Shown here: one piece after another, positions 47,365-55,258 of the stretch
Layout of the letters: every line of letters begins with the position of its first letter
Position numbering within the stretch: position 1 is the stretch's first letter
Source: Dyadobacter crusticola DSM 16708
GTDB taxonomy: Bacteria > Bacteroidota > Bacteroidia > Cytophagales > Spirosomataceae
NCBI RefSeq assembly: GCF_000701505.1
Contig: NZ_KL370786.1
Span: 326,468-390,467 of the forward strand
Length of the DNA stretch: 64,000 bases
Direction of reading: 5' to 3'
Made by a program: the position numbers and the translations under genes
The notes under the pieces: model-generated
What the model was told of the DNA's origin: nothing
Database searches by the model: none
The model's input: the letters and a program-made list of their open reading frames with translations, nothing else

Positions 47365-49734
47365 ATGAAATTAAAATATTTAATGCTGTTAATAGCCATT
47401 TTAAGTAGTGGCTTGAAATCTGCTGCCCAGTCCGAAACGGGTACATTAATGGGTCGCATTGTCAATGCGGAAAATGAAGCTGTGGTGGGCGCTTCCGTTA
47501 CTTTTCAAAATACCGGCTGGGGAACCATTACCGGTGCTGACGGACAATTTACGCTAACGAGTATCACGCCGAGTTCCTACATTCTCACGGTTTCCTACAT
47601 AGGTTACACGGCCTACACACAGTCGATGAAGATTTCGAAGGGGAGAAATCCGTTTCTGAACCTTCAATTATCGGAGAGCCGGCAGGAGCTGAAAGAGGTG
47701 ACTGTCAGCGCGGCGAGGAACAGCTACCATGTGGCGGCGTCGAGCAGCGCAACGCGCTTGGATGTTCCATTGCTCGAAACGCCGCAGTCGGTGCAGGTGG
47801 TGTCCTCAGCCGCATTGCGCGACCGGCAGGCTTTTACCCTCAATGAAATTGCCGGCACTTTTACAGGCATGAAGGCCAACAACGGAAATGGTAATTTCCA
47901 GATCCGCGGCTTTACTGCCTATTCACCAAATGACGCCAGCTTCCTCTTATTCAATGGAATACGCGGGAATCTGTATCTATGGAGCCAGCAGCCTTTGTTG
48001 TATAACATCGAGTCTGTGGAGCTGCTGCGGGGGCCGTCGGGTGCTCTGTTCAGCGAAGGTTCGCCGGGCGGGGTGATTAATTTCATTACCAAAAAACCTT
48101 TGGCTGAGAAAAGAGCGGCGGTTGATCTGTCGGTGGGAAGCTGGGGATTCGGCCGTGGCTCTGTTGACTTTACCGGGCCTGTTTCCCGAAATAAAAAGCT
48201 GCTGTACCGTGCGATTGTCGGCTACGACCGGACCGAAAGTTTCAGGGATTATCAGAGAAAACAAAACCTATTTGTCGCCCCTTCGCTGACTTACCTCGCC
48301 AGTGAAAGAACTTCCCTGAACCTCGAACTCAACTATGCGTACGCAAAAGCGGTTCAGCAATACGATAATGGAAGCTATATTCTTTCGAGGCCCGACGGCA
48401 CATTCGATTTTAATTACTATCCCGATAACCTGACGATCCAGAGCCCGACGGATTATGGAAAAACGCATAATACATCGGCTACGTTGACATTTAACCACCA
48501 GATCAGCCAAAAACTGAAACTCACGGTGGTAGAGCGGGCGGTGCGGAACGTGCTGGATTATACGGACCACATTCCGGTCGGAAGAATACGGAACGATTCG
48601 ATCAGCAGGGGATACCAGGATTGGGAGACAGACCGGTTCAGCCTGCAGACAACTGCATTTGCAACTTACAATGTAAAAACAGGCGGGCTCGGGCACCAGC
48701 TCATCGGCGGAGCAGACTATAACCGTTACGGCTGGACGCAAAACGATTACCAGTACAAATCTTCAACCCGCATTTCCATTCTGCACCCTGATTACACCGG
48801 CAGCATTCCCGATGCTTCTGTTCCGGCAGACGAATCCGACGATAACAAACGCATTACCAACCTGATCGGCGCTTACATTCAGGATCAGGTGAGTATCGGG
48901 GATAAGCTGAAAGTGCTGCTATCGCTCCGGTTCGACAGTTACAACGGAAAAGAAACGCCATTGTCGGAGCGCGACAACAAGCAAGGTGATGAACTGAAAA
49001 CATCGGGCTGGATACCTCGGGTGGCACTGGTCTATTTGCCGGTTAAGAATGTATCTGTTTATGGTACTTATCTCAAATCTTTCAACCCGCAAACCTCCAA
49101 CAATGTACTCGCCGGGGGGCCTTTTCCCACGCGGCAGGCGACGCAATATGAAGTCGGCAGCAAGGCGGATCTGATCAGTAACCGCTTGTCGGCGACCTTG
49201 TCGCTCTACCAGATCAATTATGCCAATATCCTGACAGCAGCACCAACCGAGGAGAACTCGCACAGGCAGGCAGCGATCGACGGCACGCGCAGCAGGGGAG
49301 GTGAGTTTTCGGTAGTGGGGAGTCTCAGAGACCTGAGCCTGATCGCCGGATATGCATTTAACGAACATGTGTTGGTGAGCACGAGTACCTATGGCAAAAA
49401 GGGTGATCGCTTTGCGAATGCGCCAAAGCACCAGATCAATTTTTGGGGTAAATACACGTTGCCTGCCAATGCATTGAAGGGGCTGGGGATTGCTGCGGGG
49501 GTTCGTTATGTAAGTGATCAGGTGGGGCTGCTGAGCAATCAGAATTTTGTATTTCCATCGTACACGGTGTTTGATGCGGCTCTTTCCTACTCGCGCAACC
49601 GGTACCAGGTGCAGGTGAATGCATATAACCTGGCCAACAGGCACTATTTCACCGGAAGTCGGTCGGGTGTGACTACTGCCGGGCTGGGCGATCCTTTCAA
49701 TGTCAGGGTGGGGATTAGTTATCAGCTCTGGTAA
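47365..49734 (+). CDS. TonB-dependent siderophore-type receptor
   Basis: A 789-residue outer-membrane receptor. A signal peptide ends near SAAQ (residue 22). Residues about 25-110 are a carboxypeptidase-regulatory-like domain (GRIVNAENEAVVGASVTFQNT). The plug follows at about 125-250 with ETPQSVQVVSSAALRDRQAFTLNEIAGTFTG and LLRGPSGALFSEGSPGGVINFITKKP, signatures of the siderophore receptor group. The barrel ends NAYNLANRHYFTGS and VRVGISYQLW. The ligand is probably an iron chelate. It lies between the small Cys-motif protein and a PepSY protein whose start follows its stop at once. Its ATG is inside a TTCGAATG sequence repeated 26 bases upstream. Confidence 0.93.
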   Translation: MKLKYLMLLIAILSSGLKSAAQSETGTLMGRIVNAENEAVVGASVTFQNTGWGTITGADGQFTLTSITPSSYILTVSYIGYTAYTQSMKISKGRNPFLNLQLSESRQELKEVTVSAARNSYHVAASSSATRLDVPLLETPQSVQVVSSAALRDRQAFTLNEIAGTFTGMKANNGNGNFQIRGFTAYSPNDASFLLFNGIRGNLYLWSQQPLLYNIESVELLRGPSGALFSEGSPGGVINFITKKPLAEKRAAVDLSVGSWGFGRGSVDFTGPVSRNKKLLYRAIVGYDRTESFRDYQRKQNLFVAPSLTYLASERTSLNLELNYAYAKAVQQYDNGSYILSRPDGTFDFNYYPDNLTIQSPTDYGKTHNTSATLTFNHQISQKLKLTVVERAVRNVLDYTDHIPVGRIRNDSISRGYQDWETDRFSLQTTAFATYNVKTGGLGHQLIGGADYNRYGWTQNDYQYKSSTRISILHPDYTGSIPDASVPADESDDNKRITNLIGAYIQDQVSIGDKLKVLLSLRFDSYNGKETPLSERDNKQGDELKTSGWIPRVALVYLPVKNVSVYGTYLKSFNPQTSNNVLAGGPFPTRQATQYEVGSKADLISNRLSATLSLYQINYANILTAAPTEENSHRQAAIDGTRSRGGEFSVVGSLRDLSLIAGYAFNEHVLVSTSTYGKKGDRFANAPKHQINFWGKYTLPANALKGLGIAAGVRYVSDQVGLLSNQNFVFPSYTVFDAALSYSRNRYQVQVNAYNLANRHYFTGSRSGVTTAGLGDPFNVRVGISYQLW

Positions 49735-49740
49735 GTGTCT

Positions 49741-50832
49741 ATGAAAAAGGTCACATTAAAGCGAAGCTTGTTCAGGCTGCACAGCTGGCTGGGCTTGGTT
49801 ACTGGTATTTTCCTGATTTTGCTGGGATTAAGCGGCTCCGTTCTGGTTTTCAGAACGGAGCTCGACCATTTTGCCAATCGTGATTTACTGCATCTTTTAA
49901 ACTCGGGAAAGGTGCCGGACGATGCATTGATGCGCTGTTATAACACGATCACCAGCCGGTATCCCAACCTGGACGGAATTGCCTGGCTGAATCCCGATGC
50001 CGGTCCCGCCGAAGCTTATGATTTCAGGATATATTACAACGATACCCGCCTGCTGACCTATGATCTGGCGCTGATATCCTTCGATCCTTATACCGGCGCT
50101 ATTCTCCGCGAGGGGCCGGCAATAGACTTTACGCCCAGCTTCATTGAGTGGCTCTTCCAGTTCCATTTCAGTTTTCAGCTCGGCATGCCCGGCGCAGCAC
50201 TTACCGCAATTTTTGGCATTACAATGCTGTTCTCGCTGCTGACCGGAGTCGTTGTTTACAAAAAAATGATCTGGAAAGTCCTGACGTTCCGGATTTCCAT
50301 CAACTGGAAAAACTGGCGTACGATCAGTTCCGGGTTACACCGCATTGTGGGCGTCTGGTCGTTGCTTTTCAATGCCGTGATCTTCTTTACGGGCTTTTGG
50401 ATGAACCTGTTTGCTTTTGAGGCGAAAACCTGGCGAAAAGAACTCGTGCCCGCTCAACCCAATACGGTTATGCTGGCAGCTGCTGACGATATGTACCGGA
50501 ATGCATTGCGCACTATGCCGAACCTGGAACCCACCTATGTTTACCTGCCTACCCAGCCGGAGCGGAAGTTTGAAGTGAGAGGATACCAGAAAGGTCAGTG
50601 GAAACTTTGGGGCGCTTCAAACTCGGTGCGCTTCGACCAGCAAAACGGAGCGCTTCTCAAAGTCACCCGCTTAGCTGACAAAACGGTGGGTGAGCGCATT
50701 GAAGCTACTGTCCAGCCGATACATGTCGGCAATTTCGGGGGCTGGGGGGTAAAACTGCTTTACGTCATCATCGGACTCACACCCGGCTTGCTGGCGGTGA
50801 GCGGGTTTTTGCTCTTGTGGCGGAGGATCTGA
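49741..50832 (+). CDS. PepSY-associated transmembrane protein
   Basis: A 363-residue inner-membrane protein of the PepSY-TM family. Membrane segments are near residues 16-37 (WLGLVTGIFLILLGLSGSVLVF), 140-165, 185-208 and 332-358. The first motif LFRLHSWLGLVTG and the later SGLHRIVGVWSLLFNAVIFFTGFWMNL are diagnostic, with His residues in the membrane, as in relatives thought to be ferric-chelate or flavin reductases. ATG 49741 is preferred; GTG 49735 touches the receptor stop. It is co-transcribed with the TonB receptor and probably helps to release iron in the periplasm. A strong terminator follows. Confidence 0.9.
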   Translation: MKKVTLKRSLFRLHSWLGLVTGIFLILLGLSGSVLVFRTELDHFANRDLLHLLNSGKVPDDALMRCYNTITSRYPNLDGIAWLNPDAGPAEAYDFRIYYNDTRLLTYDLALISFDPYTGAILREGPAIDFTPSFIEWLFQFHFSFQLGMPGAALTAIFGITMLFSLLTGVVVYKKMIWKVLTFRISINWKNWRTISSGLHRIVGVWSLLFNAVIFFTGFWMNLFAFEAKTWRKELVPAQPNTVMLAAADDMYRNALRTMPNLEPTYVYLPTQPERKFEVRGYQKGQWKLWGASNSVRFDQQNGALLKVTRLADKTVGERIEATVQPIHVGNFGGWGVKLLYVIIGLTPGLLAVSGFLLLWRRI

Positions 50833-50866
50833 GAGCTAAGGTGCAGGCTAAGTAGTTAAGTATCAC

Positions 50867-50909
50867 AACCCGCAGCAGTCAGCCAGACTGGTGCGGGTTT
50901 TTGTTTTTA
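50867..50909 (+). terminator. intrinsic terminator of the metal-uptake unit
   Basis: AACCCGCA at 50867-50874 pairs with TGCGGGTT at 50892-50899, and TTTTGTTTTT follows. It is 35 bases after the PepSY gene. Confidence 0.85.
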
Positions 50910-51058
50910 TTAACATTAAGACAATGTGAACATTCGCTGTAATCATTGCATTCCGGCATTGCAACGGCTTTTCTGGCATGCGTTTTATTTGAAGCTATCT
51001 GATTGTAACGTGTGTAAGAACAGATGGACTATTTTAAACGATCACGCAGCCTAGGTTC

Positions 51059-51775
51059 ATGAAGAAAGAAGATATAATTCCCTGGGACTGGCACCGCATC
51101 CTCTTCGGGCAAGCTCCGCCTGAATACCTCATAGAAGTTTTCCTGAGAACCAGCCTGATCTACATTGCATTGCTTGTGATCATCCGCGCGATGGGTAAGC
51201 GAATGGGCGGCCAATTGAGCATTTCAGAAATGGCGATCATGGTTACGCTCGGTGCGATTGTCTCACCCGCCATGCAGATCCCGCAACTGGGGCTGCTGAT
51301 GGGGGTTATGATCCTCGTTTGCGCGCTGGCCTTTCGGCGGGGGGTAAGTCTGGCTGAGTTTTCGAGCAGGAAATTTGAAGCAATAAGTCAGGGAACAACC
51401 CAGCTGCTCGTCAAAGACGGTATTATCCAGATATCGGAGCTGGAAAAGGCCAAAATATCCCGGCAGCAGCTTTTTGCCGCGCTGCGGGACGAGAATGTAT
51501 TCAATTTTGGCGATGTCGGCCGCGTGTATATGGAGGCATTCGGCTGTTTTAGTATTTATACGAATGCCGAGCCGGCACCCGGTTTATGCATTTTTCCGCC
51601 GTCAGACACCAGTATCGAGTGCTACTCGCAGCGGATCGTTGAGGAACACAGCGCCTGCATTAACTGCGGCAATGTCGCACCCGGCGGACAGGAAGCCCAC
51701 CCTTGTGAATCGTGCGACTCCCATACCTGGATACCCGCTGCTGTTTCTGTCAAATATGATCTCATCGATAAATGA
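51059..51775 (+). CDS. DUF421 family membrane protein with C-terminal zinc ribbon (copy 1)
   Basis: A 238-residue protein of the DUF421 (YetF/YcaP-like) family. Two or three membrane segments lie at about 24-43, 58-75 and 78-93, with the family phrase RAMGKRMGGQLSISEMAIMVTLGAI. The DUF421 soluble beta domain follows at about 105-170, including LVKDGIIQISELEKAKISRQQLFAALRDENVFNFGDVGRVYMEAFGCFSIY. A C-terminal extension has four cysteines in CxxC pairs (Cys200/203 and Cys216/219), a likely zinc ribbon. The function of DUF421 is not established. It is translationally coupled to its paralogue by an ATGA overlap. Confidence 0.9.
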   Translation: MKKEDIIPWDWHRILFGQAPPEYLIEVFLRTSLIYIALLVIIRAMGKRMGGQLSISEMAIMVTLGAIVSPAMQIPQLGLLMGVMILVCALAFRRGVSLAEFSSRKFEAISQGTTQLLVKDGIIQISELEKAKISRQQLFAALRDENVFNFGDVGRVYMEAFGCFSIYTNAEPAPGLCIFPPSDTSIECYSQRIVEEHSACINCGNVAPGGQEAHPCESCDSHTWIPAAVSVKYDLIDK

Positions 51776-52458
51776 AGCCGGAAGAAATATTCATTAACGA
51801 CTGGCAACGCATTTTTATCGGTGATGTACCAGGCGCATTTTACGCCGAGGTTGTACTGCGCGTTGCCGTTATTTACCTGATCCTGATGGTAGCAATGCGC
51901 CTGATGGGAAAAAGAATGGCGTCTCAGCTCAGCCGCAACGAAATGGCCGCGATGGTTTCCCTGGCAGCTGCGATCGGGGTGCCGCTGCAATCGCCTGACC
52001 GCGGGATTCTGGCGGTCGTGGTTATTGCCGGGATTGTCGTTTTTGTACAGCAGCTGATCGCGCGGCTCGCATCGAAAAATCAGCGGCTCGAAAAGATTAC
52101 ACAAGGTAACGTTACGCCGCTTATTGAAGATTCTCGCCTGAATTTGCAGCTCATGAAAAGGACCGGCATTACGCGGGAGCGGGTATTTGCGCAGCTTCGC
52201 TGTAAAAGGATCCGCCACCTGGGCGAAGTGAAAAGGCTGTATTTTGAAGCAGGCGGGAAGTTTACGCTGGTGAAGCGACACGAATCGGTGCCCGGCTTAC
52301 CCATTCTGCCGATCTGGGACCAGGATTTCCAGCTCAGGATCAGCGCCATTTCGGATAAATGGGTTTGCTCCAACTGCGGGCAGGATCGGGGTATGGCACA
52401 GCCAACCAAATGCTGCGAAAATTGCGAGGGAGCTTCATTTATCAAAGCAGTAGAGTAG
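51772..52458 (+). CDS. DUF421 family membrane protein with C-terminal zinc ribbon (copy 2)
   Basis: A 228-residue paralogue of the preceding gene. Residues 1-100 hold the same membrane arrangement (about 24-43, 58-73, 79-97) with RLMGKRMASQLSRNEMAAMVSLAAA. The soluble domain (about 105-180) keeps LIEDSRLNLQLMKRTGITRERVFAQLRCKRIRHLGEVKRLYFEAGGKFTL. Its zinc ribbon has Cys199/202 with Cys214 or Cys215/Cys218. The start overlaps the previous stop (ATGA, 51772-51775), so both products are made together and may form a hetero-oligomer. Confidence 0.9.
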   Translation: MKPEEIFINDWQRIFIGDVPGAFYAEVVLRVAVIYLILMVAMRLMGKRMASQLSRNEMAAMVSLAAAIGVPLQSPDRGILAVVVIAGIVVFVQQLIARLASKNQRLEKITQGNVTPLIEDSRLNLQLMKRTGITRERVFAQLRCKRIRHLGEVKRLYFEAGGKFTLVKRHESVPGLPILPIWDQDFQLRISAISDKWVCSNCGQDRGMAQPTKCCENCEGASFIKAVE

Positions 52459-52572
52459 TAGATCGTTCCATTCAGCGCCTTCATTTCAGCAGGCAAATCC
52501 TGCCGGTATTCCATGGCATGATATTTCAGCACTTACCTTTTCATAGTTTCAATTCATAAATACAATTTTGTT

Positions 52573-53664
52573 ATGGCTACAAGTAAAGTAAAACAGATAC
52601 ACGACTTCGGCCAAAGCATCTGGCTGGACTTCATCGATCGCAAAATCATTAATTCAGGTGAGCTCCAAAGGCTGATTGAAGAAGACGGCGTAAGAGGCGT
52701 TACTTCCAATCCGGCGATTTTCGAGAAGGCGATCAGCAGCAGCTCGGATTATGATGCAGATATTGCCGAGTTGTCCAAAAGTGACAGCACGAACGAAGAG
52801 ATATTTTTCAGTCTCGCGATCGGCGATATAAAGTCGGCTTGTGATCTGATGTGGTCGGTTTACAATGAAGAAGATGTAGTTGGCGCGGACGGTTACGTCA
52901 GCCTGGAAGTTTCTCCGTTTCTTGCCCTGGATACACAGGGTACCATCAAGCAAGCGAGTGAGCTCTGGATGGCGGTGGACCGTGAGAACGTCATGATCAA
53001 AATTCCGGGTACTCAGCCTGGTCTTGCTGCGATCCAGACGGCGATCAGCGAAGGTATTAATGTGAATGTGACCCTGCTTTTCGGGCTTGACCGCTACGAA
53101 GCTGTTGCCGAAGCATACATTTCAGGCTTGGAAAAAAGAGCTGAAATCGGCCTGCCGGTAGATCACGTTGCATCAGTAGCCAGCTTCTTTTTGAGCCGCA
53201 TTGATATTCTTGTTGACCCAATTCTGGAAGAAAAAGGATTGGGAGAGCTGAAAGGGGAAGTTGCAATCGCTTCTGCCAAGCTCGCATATCAGATCTACAA
53301 ACGCATGTTCAGCACCGATCGCTGGAAAAAGCTGGCCGACAAAGGCGCCGTTCCGCAGCGACTGCTCTGGGCAAGTACCAGCAACAAGAACCCGGCTTTC
53401 AAGGATACCAGGTATGTGGAAGCGCTCATTGGTCCAAACACGGTGAACACAATCCCGATGGAAACGCTGGAAGCTTACCGCGACCACGGCGATCCTGCGA
53501 ACCGACTCGAAGAAGATCTGGAAGCAGCTACCAGTGTGATGGAAAAGGTGAAAGCCGCAGGCATAGATATGGACGCGATCACGAAACAGCTTGAAGAAGA
53601 GGGTATTGAGAAGTTCAATAAACCTTTTCAAAAGCTCCTCGACGCGATTGAAAATCAGAAATAG
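52573..53664 (+). CDS. tal: transaldolase
   Basis: A 363-residue transaldolase of the longer bacterial type (TalB subclass of 360 or so residues). VRGVTSNPAIFEKAI is at about 40-54, VSLEVSPFLALDT near 109, and MIKIPGT near 141-147 holds the Schiff-base Lys143. Also present are VNVTLLFGLDRYE and LLWASTSNKNPAF. It transfers a dihydroxyacetone unit between sedoheptulose 7-phosphate and glyceraldehyde 3-phosphate in the pentose phosphate pathway, in the cytoplasm. It is a single gene ending in a perfect hairpin shared with the convergent susD. Confidence 0.95.
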   Translation: MATSKVKQIHDFGQSIWLDFIDRKIINSGELQRLIEEDGVRGVTSNPAIFEKAISSSSDYDADIAELSKSDSTNEEIFFSLAIGDIKSACDLMWSVYNEEDVVGADGYVSLEVSPFLALDTQGTIKQASELWMAVDRENVMIKIPGTQPGLAAIQTAISEGINVNVTLLFGLDRYEAVAEAYISGLEKRAEIGLPVDHVASVASFFLSRIDILVDPILEEKGLGELKGEVAIASAKLAYQIYKRMFSTDRWKKLADKGAVPQRLLWASTSNKNPAFKDTRYVEALIGPNTVNTIPMETLEAYRDHGDPANRLEEDLEAATSVMEKVKAAGIDMDAITKQLEEEGIEKFNKPFQKLLDAIENQK

Positions 53665-53681
53665 AATTACTTTTGGTTTGG

Positions 53682-53727
53682 TAATGCGCAAAGCCGCTCC
53701 TGTTTCCAGGGGCGGCTTTGCGCATTA
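53682..53727. terminator. long perfect hairpin between convergent tal and susD
   Basis: TAATGCGCAAAGCCGC at 53682-53697 is exactly inverted at 53712-53727; three more pairs are possible inside, leaving an 8-base loop. It lies 17 bases after tal and 40 bases after the susD end on the other strand. The expected U-tract is missing on both sides, so if it is a terminator it is a U-less one. Confidence 0.6.
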
Positions 53728-53767
53728 TCAATGGCTGGTAAATCCTTTCTTGAATGATTTCGGATTA

Positions 53768-55216
53768 TCAATAGATATCCCACCAGTTTTTCGTAGCCTG
53801 CGAATCACCTCCTATACTCTTGGCGGCCTGCTCGCTGTTTACTGCATTGGAGGCGCGGCTCGCGCTTGGATATTTCAGGCGCTTGACAACGTCGTCTTTC
53901 ACTTCCTGATCGAGGCTGCCCGAAACCGGCGCGATGAACAGTGTATCTCCGTCAGGCTTTTTGATGTCAAGCCTCAGCCTTTCCATCCACCCCTGAATAC
54001 CCTGCATGTACAATGCGAGCCATTTTTGGGTGCCGATTACGTTTTTCCAGTTTGGTGCCTTGTAAGGTACGCGGGTCAGATAGGCTTCAATCGCCTTTGC
54101 GTCCGTAATACCCCATTGCGTCATAGAAGCAGTAACGGCCTCTTTGTACAAATCTGTGGCAGTCGCGGTGCCTACATGCATACCCCGTGCCGCAGCCTCC
54201 GCTTTGATAAAAGCAACTTCCGCATAGGTGATCATGTTACCCCGGGCCGAGCCGCTGTAAGCCAGCACGCCGGGTTTTGATAAACCGATCATCGTCGGCG
54301 TATTTGCCTCCACGCCATAAGGTTTGCCAACATACTTTCCATTGGTTTCATCCGGGCGGGCATATACCGGCAGGCGGGGATCGTTAACTTCCGTCAGGTA
54401 GTCCACCAGCGTCGAGGTAACTGCAAATTCCACAAGCGGGCGGTCTACATCATTATAAGGGAAGCGATTTGTGGCTGCTGCCGTATTGTATGGGAAAAAA
54501 GCGTCCTGACTTGTGGAGGTAAGCGTGTTTTTTACCGCATCTTCAATCACCGCTTTGGCTTCTGCCGGCTGTGCGTCGGCCATTCTCATCGCAATCCGCA
54601 TGCGCAATGCATTGCCAATCCTGATCCACTGAGCCGCATTTCCGCCTGCGATTACGTCTCCGCGGATCGCTCCGGAAGTGGGGCCAGCCAGAATATCGAC
54701 CTGGGTTTTCAGCGAAGCAAGCAATGCGGCGTACACATCTTTTCCTTTGTCGTAAACCGGCTGGATAGCCTCATCGCCTTTCAATGCCTGCGAATAAGGT
54801 ATGTCCACGTAAACGTCTGTAAGGATATGGAAAAGCCAGGCTTTCATAATCGCCGTAGCAGCCAGCATGTGCTCACTTGATTCCTGTGGATGCCTTTTGT
54901 AATAGTTTTCGATTTCCTGTAAATCCATCAGCGGCCCGGCGTACATGCCATTCCACAGTCCGTCATTGGTGAATAAAAACCGGGTTTCCCCTGTTTTGTC
55001 AGTACCTGTCCAGTATTGAGAGAGCTGCATTCCGATGCGCCCGTTGAAATAAGTATCGTAGAGCAGGTCGGAAGCCCGCTTCTGCGCATTGGCCATCAGG
55101 AATTCTGGCTGGGTTTCGCTCGACCGTGCCGGGTCATTGTTCAGGGTATCAAAATTGTTGCAGCCGGGAAGCACAAGCATGCACGCCAGCAGCAGGTTAA
55201 TGATCTTTGATTTCAT
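53768..55216 (-). CDS. SusD/RagB-like nutrient-binding outer membrane lipoprotein (SusD-like type 2)
   Basis: A 482-residue lipoprotein with lipobox LPGC (Cys19) after MKSKIINLLLACMLV. It belongs to the SusD-like group typified by FDTLNNDPARSSETQPEFLMANAQKRASDLLYDTYF near the N terminus, AATAIMKAWLFHILTDVYVDIPYSQALKGD, and RIGNALRMRIAMRMAD. The C-terminal end carries LKYPSASRASNAVNSE. It captures the ligand for the SusC protein encoded 42 bases upstream. There is no sigma factor, FecR or enzyme gene next to this pair, so the ligand cannot be guessed. Confidence 0.93.
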   Translation of the reverse strand: MKSKIINLLLACMLVLPGCNNFDTLNNDPARSSETQPEFLMANAQKRASDLLYDTYFNGRIGMQLSQYWTGTDKTGETRFLFTNDGLWNGMYAGPLMDLQEIENYYKRHPQESSEHMLAATAIMKAWLFHILTDVYVDIPYSQALKGDEAIQPVYDKGKDVYAALLASLKTQVDILAGPTSGAIRGDVIAGGNAAQWIRIGNALRMRIAMRMADAQPAEAKAVIEDAVKNTLTSTSQDAFFPYNTAAATNRFPYNDVDRPLVEFAVTSTLVDYLTEVNDPRLPVYARPDETNGKYVGKPYGVEANTPTMIGLSKPGVLAYSGSARGNMITYAEVAFIKAEAAARGMHVGTATATDLYKEAVTASMTQWGITDAKAIEAYLTRVPYKAPNWKNVIGTQKWLALYMQGIQGWMERLRLDIKKPDGDTLFIAPVSGSLDQEVKDDVVKRLKYPSASRASNAVNSEQAAKSIGGDSQATKNWWDIY

Positions 55217-55258
55217 ATTTCAATGGATCTAAAAATGAGTTGATCTGAGAGAACTGTG

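Noticed and set aside
48919..49644. Long open frame (241 codons) on the minus strand inside the TonB receptor gene
   Set aside because: It lies wholly within the receptor barrel region, and its residues look like reverse-strand translation without domains.
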